Of a DNA stretch of 64,000 nucleotides, positions 33,404 to 44,146 are shown piece by piece; the stretch's first letter is position 1; the number at the start of each line of letters is the position of its first letter. The stretch lies in assembly GCA_014526335.1 (NCBI GenBank), contig JACTAT010000037.1, forward strand, positions 2,926,394 to 2,990,393, written 5' to 3'. The notes under the pieces were generated by a model. It was given only the letters and a program-made list of their open reading frames with translations. It made no database searches and had not been told where the DNA came from. This stretch comes from Chrysaora quinquecirrha. Taxonomy: Eukaryota; Cnidaria; Scyphozoa; Semaeostomeae; Pelagiidae. Both the position numbers and the translations under genes were made by a program.

Positions 33404-33836
33404 GAAAGCTAGATTGCCGAATGTGCATGACACTGCTGGCTAGAGACGCAGAAGTGTGCACACACACATGTACGTGTACCGTTTGATGCATACGAAGTGG
33501 GTTGATGGGGGTTGATCTTGGTGAGTGTGCAGTGCTGCTGAGAAGGTGTGGTGAGGCCCCTGTGTAGTTGGAACAGTAGGGGCGGCATTCGGGGAAGCCC
33601 AGCTTGCTCTTCAGTAGTGTTGCAAAGGATGGGCTTCCGGTTGCGGCTGTACGAATGTGGGAAATGTTGGTGCACCTTGCGGCATCTGGAGCGCAAGATG
33701 TGGAAAACGGCAAACAGTCGGTAACTTGCACACCCTTTGTAGAGTGAGGGAATTTTTGTGTGGAGAGATGCCTGGTAACTGGCAAGTCGTGGTGGTGTGC
33801 TGACATCTGTGCAGAAATTGACATTAGTACTATTGG
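33404..33836 (-). other. U1-5S intergenic spacer
   Basis: Copy of the array spacer with scattered differences. No gene is seen. Confidence 0.7.
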
Positions 33837-33976
33837 GAGGGGACAAGCGGAAACGCAGGTCCCCACTACCAGAAATTGTACGGTCGAGTTACCAACGTTT
33901 GCGGTAATCGCAGGGGTCAGCCAAACCGAACTGCAATGGAAAGGCTTCGCTCTGGAAGAATCTCCTTGTTGATCAA
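33837..33976 (-). ncRNA. U1 snRNA 3' part (split by LINE A4)
   Basis: Same U1 portion as the other units. The terminal stem is altered (GCGTTTCCGC), suggesting decay. LINE A4's A-run begins at 33977. Confidence 0.85.
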
Positions 33977-34559
33977 TTTTTTTTGAGCTAGGCACATGCC
34001 TAAGCCCGCTTAATTTTTCAATTTAACGCAACATATTTACAAGTTAATATAATTTAAGTTAAACAGAAATTGAAATTTTTCTCTGAATGTTCTCTGTGTG
34101 TGATTGGTAATTAATTGTTCATTGTTCCATTGTTCATTTCTACTTGGAAAATTTAACTAAATTATTCTAAACTACATTAAACAACAACTAATAACTAATC
34201 AATAAACTTAATACTACAACAACAACAAAACTATAACTACAACTAATCTTAATAAATTACTTACTTAACTAATGATAAAACTACAACTAATGAAATTAAT
34301 AAATTACTTAAATACATTTTAAATTACTTAAATAAACCTAAAGAAACCCAATACTATAAAATTCTAATGTTAAAACCAAATGAATAAACTACAACTCATT
34401 GAATACTTATTAGACTACAATTGAAATTCCCTAATTCTAAGTTAAAAAAATTCTAACGTTGAAACAAATAAATAAACAATTTAATAAACGCAATAATAAT
34501 TCATAAAATCTACGGAAATAAAAGGAAAGGCGGAAAAGTGAAGCAAGAAAATAAGGAGG

Positions 34560-37500
34560 AAAAAACCAGAAGGGATTAATTCATTCAGGGCATTGGAAGG
34601 TAAGAATCCAGTTGTAAATTCATAACAAATGTCTCGTATTGTTGTAATGTTAGCTTGTATCCAAGCATTACTGGTATCAACGTGTGTGTAGAAATAGAAA
34701 TAGAGGTTCATTGTAAATTCCTTCAACTTCCATGGGTTTTAGTCGAAGTTCAGAAAAATTTGCTGCAAAACATTTAACGACATCTCGATAAAACTGTGGG
34801 ACATGTTTCATTTCAATCGAGCGTAAATGACATTTAAAAATTTTGGCACTAATGTTGAAATTCTTATACTTATCAAAGTTCAAGGTGAACAGTGCTTTCC
34901 ATTTAGAGTTATTATCATTTTGAAGATATTTTGAAATCGAAGATAATTTAATGGCATCAGCTTTCTTTTCAATATCTATTATGTTCAACCCCCCCTAATT
35001 CATATGGAAATCTTGCTTGTGTACGCTTAATAGGATCTTTTTTATTCTGATAAATAAACAAGTTTCTTTTTCTTTCAAAATAGGGCCATGAAAGACACCA
35101 AGGATTTTTAATGCTTCCCTGCCCCATTTTAAATTATATGGATTATCTGATCTGTTTTTGTATCTTCCAAGCCAAATTCCATTACTTTTTCCTTTGTTTA
35201 TTTTAGCTCCTGATGCCATTTCAAAATCTTGGACACAACCAAAATTTGATTTGATGGACTGTTCACCTTACAGGATTATTGTGGTGTCATCTGCATACTG
35301 GGTAATTTTAAATTCAACTTTTTTATTGTAATACCAGAAATGTCTTGGTTTTTTCTGATAGAGATTGCAAAAATTTCGGAAACTAGGACATATAATAAGG
35401 GGGATAGGGGAAATCCCTGTCTCACTCCCCTACCAAGGGTGAATGGGGCAGAGATGTACCCATTTTCTTTAACACGACTACTAATATTAGAATATAATGT
35501 TTTAATATATGAAATGAATTGTGGCCCAAAGCAAAAGCTTTCTAGGGTTTTGAAAAGGAAATTCCAGTTTACACGGTCAAAGGCTTTCATTTGATCTAAA
35601 GATAGAAGGGCTGCTGGGAGATTTTCATTTTCAGCATAGAAAAAGAGATCTCTTAATATATGTCCATTTGACAGAATTGATGTATTTGGGACAGTGCATG
35701 TTTGATCTTAAGAAACGATAGTTGATAGTACATTTCGCAAACGATTGGCGAGAGTTTTTGGGATTATCTTGTAGTCAACATTGAGTAAACTAATTGGTCT
35801 CCAATTGCCTAGATCACTTTTGTCACCTTTTTTGAAAAGTGTTGAAATTAAACTGACGCGTTGAGAGTGGGAAAGTTGTTGTAATTCAAAGCAGACATTA
35901 GCAACTCTTGTAAAATGCTGCCCAATGGTATTCCAGAAGGTTTTATAAAACTCTACTGGAATACCATCGAGGCCTGGTGTTTTATTATTTTTCATTTTAG
36001 AAAGTGCTGTGTATAATTCATCTTTTGTTAGTTGGCCTTCACAAGCGTCTCTGTCAATGTCAGAAAGTTTCTTCTCTACTTTGGAAAGGAGCTCATCTTG
36101 CTTAGTAGTGTCTGTTGCTTCGTTTGCAAATAAGTCAGAGTAAAATTCTTTGACAGTTTCAAGCATATCCTTTTGATTGTGTAATATTGTTCCTGTTTTT
36201 TTCTTAACAGATTTCATAACTTGAGCAGCTTGGCGTTTTTTCTCTAAATTACAAAAATATTTGGTGACCCTTTCAGCCTCTTCTGTCCAGCGTGCTTTCG
36301 CTTTGACTTTTAAATTAAATTCTTCATTCGTTTCAAGAGTTTTTATTTCTTTGGTGATACGTTCAGCTAAATCTTTGAATGACTGTCTGTCTGTCTGTTC
36401 TGCTTTTTTGTTGCATTGCGCAATTGTTTATAGAGTTTTGATTTTATTCTTTTTGCATTCAATGGACAGTTTTATGCAATACTGTTAAGTAATTTTTGCT
36501 ATTTGCATTTTAGCTTTATCCCACTTATCAAGCGGATTATGAAATTCATCAAATATGGAAATCCAAAACTGGAGAAAACCAGACATTGCAAGCTGATATT
36601 CTTCTTGTTGTAAGATGGACGTATTCATTTTCCATGATCCCTTTCCCCTCTTTATTTTATCAATATCAAAAACTAGTAACAGTTTTTGATGATCAGAGTG
36701 AGGAAAAGGAACAATTTCACATTTTGTAAAGTAGTTCATTGTAGCTTTTGAGGTATAAAATCTGTCAAGTCTGTTGTATGTTCCAACTGGGCTTTTGTAT
36801 GTATATTGCTTTTCATCAGGGTGAAAGGTTCTCCAAATATCTTGTAAATCATTTTCATGAATGTTCTCAATAAGAGGATTTTTTGATCTGTCTATGTATG
36901 TTATGTCCCTACTTCTGTCTAAGTTAGTATCAAGAACTGTGTTGAAATCACCACCATAAATTATAAATTCAACATCAGTATAATTTTGGATCTTAGAATG
37001 AATTTCAGAAAATTTATCCTTTCTTTTTTGTGTTTTATTACCTCCTGTAGGAGCGTATACATTTATCATACATTAATTTATCATACATACATTAATTTTC
37101 AGAAATAAGAGTGCTAACACCTGCAAAATTATTTTGAGAAATGGAATGGAGTTTTATTCCTTTCAAACTTGTATCAGATACAATGGTGTTTTTTGTGTTA
37201 TGGTTTAGGGCCTTTGCACACTAGAGTACTTTTCCAAATTTTAGTAAGGATTAACAAATTAACACCTTTTTTCCTAGTGTGCAAGGACTTTTTTGCATTT
37301 TCTGCTATCCATAAATTCTAGTAAGGATGAAACAGGCAGACTAATTAAATATGGGCAGCTCCCGAGCTGCCCTTATTTCTGCCAAATGTCATCACGGATT
37401 AATTTCTTGACCTGAAGCGACATTTTCTTGCTTTTTTCATTTGTTCTCGAAACAAGATGTCGGATGAAGAGTTTTTCATGCTTTTTTATGATCGTTTTCT

Positions 37501-38035
37501 ACTTGCTGGAGCAAAGCGGCCAGGGCAGAATGCAATGAATGATGTTGGTATTATCTATCACTTTTACAAATGCAACAAGCGGCATTAAGGTTCTTTATTC
37601 AACAATATTCTGAAGAGCTAAAGTCGGAAAACTCAGATTCTGAAATTTAATTTATGTCATTCACTAAATGTCAAAAATAGGCCATTTCAAAATAAATATA
37701 ATTCAAGTTGATGGTGCAATGAGGGTGAAAGAAAGAAAGAATTCTTCTCAGACGTAACGGTGAACCCTATCGACTCTGTCATCAGAGGTCGAAATTATTG
37801 ATAGAGACTATTTCAGGGCATCAGGAATTTATGGTCGGAACTCAATAATTAGCAAATGCGCCCCACTGTTTGGTAGAATTTTGGCAGAATTTAAGGTCTA
37901 GTGTGCAAAGGGCCTTAAATGGGTTTCCTGTAGAAATAATATATCTGGTTTATCATTCTTCAGATTGTGAAATATTGCTTCTGCCTTGAGTTGGTCATTC
38001 AACCCATTGACATTGATGCTAGGAATTGAAGGCAT
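34560..38035 (-). pseudogene. LINE A4 ORF2, broken
   Basis: Start at 38035 (MPSIPSINVNGL). The APE part is split by the MITE at 37208. Further APE residues are at 36485-37069 (YGGDFNTVLD, FPHSDHQ). The RT part is at 35276-36217 (KTPGLDGIPVEFYK, MKAFDRVNW, QGFPLSPLL, then a frameshift just before YADD: the plus-strand text shows a lost base at about 35320). More distal residues lie at 34677-35219. The far 3' region with the Cys/His finger is deleted. Confidence 0.8.
37208..37914. mobile_element. PIF/Harbinger-type MITE, 707 bp
   Basis: Inserted in LINE A4 ORF2. Terminal inverted repeat GGGCCTTTGCACACTAGA at both ends, flanked by a 3-bp TTA duplication (37205-37207 and 37915-37917). LINE A3 shows the empty site. 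The TWA duplication and GGGCC ends fit the Harbinger superfamily. No transposase is present. Confidence 0.88.
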
Positions 38036-38085
38036 AGCAATTTAGGGTTTTGGGTCACAATTCATTTGTTAAGTAATGAATTTTA

Positions 38086-38835
38086 TTATAAAAAATTAAT
38101 GAAAATTAAAGGGAAAAGAAACAAAAAAGATGAGTGATAATATTTGCCTGGTTTTATTTCTTGTGCTTTTTTCTTCTTTGATTTTCCTTTTTCTGTCATT
38201 TCCAGGGATGTCTTTTGAGATGATGATGATGATGATGATGCCATTGGTCTTTTCTTCTGGGAATTGGTTGGTGTTGGTTGGTGTGTTGAGGTTGGTTGGG
38301 GTGGTGAGGTTGGTTGAGTGATTGAAGAGACAGATGTTATGACTGGCGATGATGTTTGTGTCGATGGAGCGGAATAATGAAAAAGTGTGGAAGGAATAGC
38401 GGGAGTGATTGTTGGCTGTGTTGGTGTTATTTGAGTTAATGGTGGTGAACCTTGTCTTGGTCTAGGTACTGGAATGTGAGATAACTGTGGAAGAATTGAT
38501 TGGGAGTTGGATTGTTCTGCAAGGATTGGAGACACAGGAATGGTGGTGTCTGATTGGGATGATTCTGATGATTTAGGTGGCTTTGAAGGTGTGGTGTGGG
38601 AAATGGAGCTAGGATCATCAGTCTGACTTCCACTGTGGGCGTCAAACTGTGTTATGTCCTGTGCATCAGATTCATTGTCATCCTGTTGTTGTTGTTGTGG
38701 CTGCGTTGGCGAGGGCCTAAGCCTATACTTAGGCCCTGCTGGTCTGTTCTGTTGGTCTGTGTCTGTCTCGCTGTCACTGTGTTGTTGTTGTTGCTGTTCT
38801 GTTTGCAAGGGCCTAAGCCTCTTAGGCAGTGGCAA
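38086..38835 (-). pseudogene. LINE A4 ORF1, C-terminal remnant
   Basis: Open for 250 codons from PKRLRPL through Gln runs, RPAGPKYRLRP and a long Ser/Thr/Pro/Gln tail to a Lys-rich end, equivalent to the last 40% of A3 ORF1. The N-terminus and zinc knuckles are missing because of the junction with LINE C at 38835. Confidence 0.75.
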
Positions 38836-39295
38836 ATTTGTCCAAATAGTTATCCTCTAAGCAATTAAAGTCCCCTCCAACAATAGTAGGTAACCCTCTT
38901 GTTACCAAAGCAGGGAGCGAAGAGAAGAAGTCACATCTTGCCGAGACAGAATTAGGGGCATAAATATTCAAAAGTTGCAGGGGAGAATCATTTATATCGA
39001 GAACAAGCTTAACCCATCTGCCACTTACATCGGAGGAGGAAGATAGAACAGGTGCGGTCAGATTCTTGGACAAAAGAATGCCAACACCGCAACTAAAATT
39101 AGTTCCGAAGGAAAAGAAGGAGCGACCTTCCCAAAGATTATTTAGGCGACTGGAATCAGATTGTGAAGAGAAATGCGTTTCTTGAAGAAAAATTATGTCA
39201 AAATTAAGGGCAGCTAGACAGAGTAAAATATTCTGACATTTAATAATGTTCCTAATACCATTTACGTTTATAGAAATAGCCTTCAAGGTAACCAT
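38836..39295 (-). pseudogene. LINE C ORF2, N-terminal APE endonuclease fragment
   Basis: Start at 39295 (MVTLKAISINVNGIRN). Endonuclease motifs are FLQETHF, LLNIYAPNS and VGGDFNCLEDNYLDKF. After about 150 codons the frame runs into LINE A4 DNA at 38835. No RT remains, so this is a remnant. Confidence 0.85.
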
Positions 39296-39323
39296 AATAA
39301 TCAAAAGATGAAAAAATATCTGA

Positions 39324-40541
39324 CTAACCATTACTAAGTTCATTTTTCTTCACAGACTTCGACTTCATTCTGTTCTTCCGTTTGGCAGTGCTGGTCTTCA
39401 CAGTATCGTCACTATCATCTCTGGCCCGTTTGGAGCATACAGAAAATGTACTTTGGCCAGAATCACTGTCTTCGGGATCTTGTTGAGACTGATTAACAAC
39501 AGGATCAGGTACTGATGTAGAACGAGACCCAGGAGTAACTTTGTATTTAGGGCCAACATTTGCATTGAAGCCATGAGAATCTAAAGCAGATGACCACATG
39601 GCTTGTTCACTTTCGGTTATCTCTACAAACTCAACCGACATCTGAGAAGGGGCAGCAGCAGCGGAAGCTACAGCTTGATCAGCAACTGCTTCAGAGACTT
39701 CATCATCAACCGGAGTGGGTGTTTCCACATCATCAAGGTCATGCAGATGATCCTCTTCCTCCCAATAAAAGCAGTCTCTAAGGGTATGGCTGACCGATCC
39801 ACATGCGCCACATTGCGGTTCTTGAGGACATACAGATCTGGAGTGGCCGCGCTCACCACAGTTGAAGCATTTATAATGCTGACAGCCAGAAGCTTCATGG
39901 CCGACACCATCACATTTCCGGCATGTTCTTGGCTGACCAGGATATCGAAGCATGACTGAGTAATTACCAAGCTGTATAAAGCTTGGGATATGACTACACA
40001 ATGCAATTCGAACAGTTATTAAACCATTGTAGACATCAGAGTTAGCAATTTTGTTTCTACAAATACTGATAACGCGTCCATACTTGCGGAGTTTTAACTC
40101 AAAAACATCAGTGCTCAATTCAAAGGGAGCGTAATATATCGACACAAACGTAACATTCAGGTCAGGAACAGCCACAGGAACAAGAGTATCCTTAACTTTA
40201 ATAGAACCAACTTCATACAGCCTATCTCTCTCCTCCACGCTTTTAAGAGACACAGTATAATCACGTTGTTGGTTTTGCTGTACACACCGAGGATGATAAC
40301 CAGCTGCTAAAAGCGATTGCATAATATCAGTGTTACAAGCACTTAATTTGCTAGACTTGATAATAATGGAGGTAGGGCGTCTACCTACTTCAAACTGAGG
40401 AACAGATCGCTGGTTGAGTTGATTTTGTGGGGCTTCAACATCTTGACGTGAATTCGAATCTCCACCAGATGAATCTCCAACTGCAGCACTATACGATCTT
40501 GCAGCAACATTCTGGGCCGCTTCAGATGTGGGAAGAGCCAT
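39324..40541 (-). CDS. LINE C ORF1, three-knuckle CCHC RNA-binding protein, intact
   Basis: Open for about 405 codons from ATG at 40541 (MALPTSEAAQN) to the stop at 39324. The N-terminal 60 residues are Ser/Asn-rich, a globular region follows (RPTSIIIKSSKL to FIQLGNYSVMLRY), then three CX2CX4HX4C knuckles at about residues 205-255: CRKCDGVGHEASGC, CFNCGERGHSRSVC and CGACGSVSHTLRDC. An acidic segment and a Lys/Arg-rich C-terminus (KRKNRMKSKSVKK) follow. ORF2 begins 28 bp downstream. Same role as other Tx1-type ORF1 proteins by inference. The frame is undamaged although ORF2 is gone. Confidence 0.85.
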   Translation of the reverse strand: MALPTSEAAQNVAARSYSAAVGDSSGGDSNSRQDVEAPQNQLNQRSVPQFEVGRRPTSIIIKSSKLSACNTDIMQSLLAAGYHPRCVQQNQQRDYTVSLKSVEERDRLYEVGSIKVKDTLVPVAVPDLNVTFVSIYYAPFELSTDVFELKLRKYGRVISICRNKIANSDVYNGLITVRIALCSHIPSFIQLGNYSVMLRYPGQPRTCRKCDGVGHEASGCQHYKCFNCGERGHSRSVCPQEPQCGACGSVSHTLRDCFYWEEEDHLHDLDDVETPTPVDDEVSEAVADQAVASAAAAPSQMSVEFVEITESEQAMWSSALDSHGFNANVGPKYKVTPGSRSTSVPDPVVNQSQQDPEDSDSGQSTFSVCSKRARDDSDDTVKTSTAKRKNRMKSKSVKKNELSNG

Positions 40542-40632
40542 GATTACGAACACAAGTTTGTAGATCTAAACTGACCTAAGGCCAGTGAATCCTCGACTAA
40601 ATCTCGGTTCAGACCGATAGAGCTTCGCCCTA

Positions 40633-40661
40633 TGATCTTAGCCAAAAGGCCGAGAAGCGAT
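40633..40661 (-). ncRNA. U2 snRNA 5' fragment, nt 1-29 (split by LINE C)
   Basis: Minus strand ATCGCTTCTCGGCCTTTTGG then CTAAGATCA, four bases longer than the LINE B junction. LINE C (TAGGGCGAAGC) follows. Confidence 0.88.
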
Positions 40662-40805
40662 AACGAACTAGCCTTTGCTTCTCGCCACGTCTCCACAGGT
40701 GTTGCAATCACACGTGGGTGCAGGACAGCAACACGGAATTGCCAGTCGGTGTGCATTACCTGGCTATGTCGGTTGAAAAGAAGGACTGCAATTGCAAAAA
40801 GTGAA

Positions 40806-40923
40806 GCCTACGACACCAGGTGTTCCCAGGCGGTCACCCATCCAGGTACTGACCTGGCCCGACCATGCTTGACTGCGGTGATCGGACGAGAACCGGTGTA
40901 TTCATGGTGGTATGGTTGTAGGC
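40806..40923 (-). rRNA. 5S ribosomal RNA
   Basis: 118-nt minus-strand copy with minor changes (GCCTACAACC at the 5' end, GTCGTAGGC at the 3' end, which still pair). Confidence 0.92.
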
Positions 40924-41473
40924 GAAAGCTAGAGTGCCGAATGTGCATGACACTGCAGGCTAGAGACGCAGAAGTGTGCACATGCACATGTACTTGTACC
41001 GTTTGATGCATACGAAGTGGGTTGATGGGGGTAGATCTTGGTGGGTGTGCAGTGCTGCTGGGAAGGTTTGGTGAGGCGTCTGTGTAGTTGGAATAGTAGG
41101 GGCGGCATTTGGGGAAGCCCAGCTTGCTCTTCAGTAGTGTTGCAAAGGATGGGCTTCGGGTTGCGGCTTTAGGAATGTGGGAAATGTTGGTGCACCTTGC
41201 AGCATCTGGAGTGCAAGATGTGGAAAACGGCAAACAGTCGGTAAGGGAGCGGTCATAAATTATTGCAGGGACCGGGGCGGAAGCATATGAGGAGGGGTCT
41301 GAAAATTTTTAGGGTAAATTCATTGCGGTCTGAAATTTTTAGAAGAATTTCTGCTGGGGTCTGAAAATAAATAAGCCAGATTTTGACTGTTTTCAAAAAT
41401 ATTTCAATGTTCTAGATTTCAACTTGACTATTAATCACTTTTCTTGAAACATTATGCAGACTTTCAAAATTAT

Positions 41474-42727
41474 TCATTTGTCAGCTTTCTTTAAAAAGTT
41501 GCACATCAGTTTCTTTTGTCTCTGATGTTCTTTTTTCGTTTCTTCACGAGAATTCTTCCCTGTTATGTTCCTTCCTTTTGTCACAATCTGGCTCTCTTGA
41601 AGTTGATCCTTTGCCACTAAGGCATCCTCTTTTGCAGCGCCACAGAAGACACCATTTGAGATTAAGTATGTCAACGCATTCAAATGATATCTTGGTTTAA
41701 GCTGTGGCATAGCACTTGCAAAATCTGCTTCACTTATAACCAAAGTTATGCACTTCTCTTTTTGCATTTGAACACAATCAAGATGGGCAAAATCAGCAGG
41801 TGCAACCACCTTGATTACCTCTGCACATCTTGCAAGCAGGCGACTTGTTTTAATATTCTCATCAGCTTTAGCATTCTCTGCCTGTCTCCTTCTTTTCCTG
41901 TTCTTTTCTGCCATATCAATATCTACCTTGGAAAACTTTCTCTTAAGAGACTGAAGTGTATTATTCAGCTTTATGTCTAGATCTGAAATGGGTTGCATCA
42001 TGTTGCTAATTTTTACCAATTTTTCGTCATAGTACATGAGTTCATTTGCTTTCCAATGTTTTACAACATATTCAGAGTCATACAAAGATGACTTGAAATT
42101 GAGAACAAGCTTTTTGGGCTTGTTTAGCCTTGAATATAGTCTGTTGACATATTCAACAGTGTTTTCAGCCCTCTTGGTATCTTTTGCAAGGAACTTTGAT
42201 GTATCAACACTTGTATATTTCCTTATATTTATGGCATTTCCTTCAAGAGATTCTTTTGAAGTTGCAGATTCAAAAAAAGCCTCAACTGCCTTGAACTCCT
42301 TTTCAACTGAACATCTCTGATGACGCTGACTCATAACATAATTTTCGAATTGCACAGGAGATATGAGATCATAAGAAGACTTGTGCAAACTCAACAACAG
42401 GGCATTGTAAAATTTCAGTTGCTCATTATGAGGGTTTGGGATGTACATATCTTGTATTGCTTTTGGCAGATTCTTAGGGTCATCACCATGATCACTTTTG
42501 TTGATAGTAGCAACATCTCCTTGGCTCTAAGTACAGCTTTCTTGATTTCCAGAGTCCTTGGAAGTGCTTGTTGACGATGCACTTGACGACGATGATGTTT
42601 GGCCTGAGGAGGAAGCTGATGAGGACTTCAGGATTTCAATGGCAGCAATAAATCTTTTTATGTGGCCTGGCTTCTCAATGTTTGTTTCAGTTGCTACAGA
42701 CATGAGTTCATTGTTGTTCATTGACAT
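41474..42727 (-). pseudogene. Unknown gene of the TAA element (about 417 codons, one in-frame stop)
   Basis: I do not recognise this protein. Two frames in the same register (42727-42527 and 42526-41474) are separated only by a single TAG, so they look like one gene with a stop, or a stop added by error. The N-terminus is a Ser-rich linker. The rest is Lys/Glu-rich and largely helical by composition (KANELMYYDEKLVKISNM, NNTLQSLKRKFSKVD), with a basic KNRKRRRQ stretch and a Lys-rich C-terminal tail. No catalytic motif, zinc finger or membrane segment is seen. The nested MITE lies about 10 bp upstream of the start codon. Confidence 0.6.
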
Positions 42728-42738
42728 TGACTCCTATA

Positions 42739-43371
42739 GCGGGTGAGCCAGAAAAAAGTTCCCACTTTTGAAAATTCATAGCATCAACAATGCTTGACAG
42801 ATTTGAATGCTTCAAATTCCAGTGATTTTCTTACTGTCTCACGAACACTAGAAATATAGGTAAATTCAACTTTACAAAAATTTCACGGCTGAAAAATCAC
42901 CGAAAAAGGGCCTTGATCAAATTGCCGAAAAAGGGCCTGGGGTCTAAAATCATTGATCAAATCATAAAAGACTCCTCGCACTGATCAATAAAGAAAATAC
43001 GATTGTTCATGGGTGAGAGATATCCACTGCACATGTATTGCCATGGGACTGAAAATCTTCAGTATTTTTTTGAAAATTGATGTCTTATAACTCTTGAGAG
43101 AGGTAAAACGCCCATTGAGTATTGCTCTGTGTACGAAGAGTCCTTACAACTTGCTCAACGTTTTAGACCCTTTTTCAGTCAGTTTGCAACAATGAAATTT
43201 TAATAAAGTTGAATTCATCGATACTTCTAATGCTGGTAAGACAGCGAGAAAAATCACAAAAATACTTAAATCTTTTGGCTTTTAACTAGAATTTGAATCA
43301 TTCAAATCCGTGACGTACACTTGGTGCTGTGAATTTTCAAAAGTTGGAACTTTTTTCTGGCTCACCCGGTG
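42739..43371. mobile_element. Foldback MITE (TA-flanked), 633 bp
   Basis: The whole element is one long imperfect palindrome. The outer repeat GGGTGAGCCAGAAAAAAGTT is inverted at the right end, and similarity continues inward (tttgaatg, ctgtctcacgaacac-type blocks). TA flanks both ends, as in Tc1/mariner-derived MITEs. No coding capacity. Confidence 0.8.
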
Positions 43372-43892
43372 TATCTAGCGCATACATTCACCATAGTTAA
43401 ATTAGAACTCAAGAATATAAGCTCTTCTCGCCAATGAAATTGGACCGTGGGAGGTTCAGGCGAAAATATACAGTCATGGAATAAAAAGCCTGAAAATTCT
43501 TATTTCTATGGATATTGTGAATGTTCACACTTTAACACGCTATTTTTGAGTCTTTGCTCGATTTTCATTGATATTTTGTATCTACCATTTTCGAATTGCT
43601 CATTTCTTGGTTGACTGAAATAATGATAACATAGTTTTAGATTTTTGCTGTATGTGGTCAAAGGACTTGAATGCGTATTGATTACATGGGATGTTACGTC
43701 CGATGAGTTGGTGTTAAAGTAGTTTTGTTACTTATCCAGTAAAATATTGTGCTGTCGGGGGTCTGAAATTTTTTGGCGAAAATTAGATGGGGTCTGAAAT
43801 TTTTCATGGCTAGAATGCTAAGGTCTAAAATTTTTTGCACATATTTTCAAAATGCTTCCACCCCCTCCCCGTTATTAATAATGACAGCTCCC
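43372..43892. other. Right arm of the TAA element
   Basis: Non-coding: AT-rich DNA with the three right-side GGTCTGAAATTTTT-like motifs at about 43755-43835 and the terminal inverted repeat. No gene is seen. Confidence 0.6.
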
Positions 43893-44007
43893 TAACTTGC
43901 ACACTCTTTGTAGAGTGAGGGAATTTTTGTGTGGAGAGATGCCTGGTAACTGGCAAGTCGTGGTGGTGTGCTGACATGTGTGCAGAAATTGACATTAGTA
44001 CTATTGG

Positions 44008-44009
44008 AA

Positions 44010-44042
<33 letters not shown>

Positions 44043-44146
44043 CAAATTGTACGGTCGAGTTAACAACGTTTGCAGTAATCGCAGGGGTCAGCCAAACCGA
44101 ACTGCATTGGAAAGGCCTTGCCCTGGAAGAATTTCCTTGTTGATCA
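44008..44146 (-). ncRNA. U1 snRNA 3' part (split by LINE A5)
   Basis: Minus strand from about U1 nt 27 to the 3' stem, with several substitutions. This is the last array gene toward the right of the window. Confidence 0.85.

Larger units (their letters stand above)
33977..38835 (-). mobile_element. LINE A4: U1-inserted LINE, 5' part lost into a chimera with LINE C
   Basis: Family A copy on the minus strand with a 3' junction in U1 at 33976 and an AT-rich 3' UTR with many ACTACAACTA motifs (34150-34480). It carries deletions in ORF2 (around 34580 and 35050) and a MITE at 37208-37914. At about 38835, inside ORF1, it is joined to the ORF2 of LINE C, so the U1 5' junction is gone. Confidence 0.83.
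38836..40632 (-). mobile_element. LINE C: second U2-inserted Tx1-like family, 5' part only
   Basis: Distinct element on the minus strand, inserted in U2 after nt 29 (junction 40632/40633). It has a leader of about 90 bp, an intact ORF1 and the first about 150 codons of ORF2. The rest was replaced by LINE A4 at 38835. Protein sequence is only distantly like family B, though the architecture is the same. Confidence 0.83.
41245..43892. mobile_element. Unclassified DNA transposon with TAA target duplication, 2648 bp
   Basis: Inserted in the U1-5S spacer; target TAA duplicated (41242-41244 and 43893-43895), with the empty site visible in other units. Imperfect terminal inverted repeats of about 45 bp start GGGAGCGGTCATAAATTATT and, at the other end, GGGAGCTGTCATTATTAATA. 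Near both ends lie three copies of GGTCTGAAATTTTT-like motifs in the same orientation. It encodes one minus-strand gene without a recognisable transposase. The 3-bp TWA duplication would fit PIF/Harbinger, but no DDE or MADF protein is present. Confidence 0.82.

Noticed and set aside
37436..37600. Short plus-strand reading frame MSDEEFFMLFYD inside the Harbinger-type MITE
   Set aside because: Stops within about 45 codons and has no recognisable domain. It may be a remnant of a Harbinger gene, but it cannot be supported.
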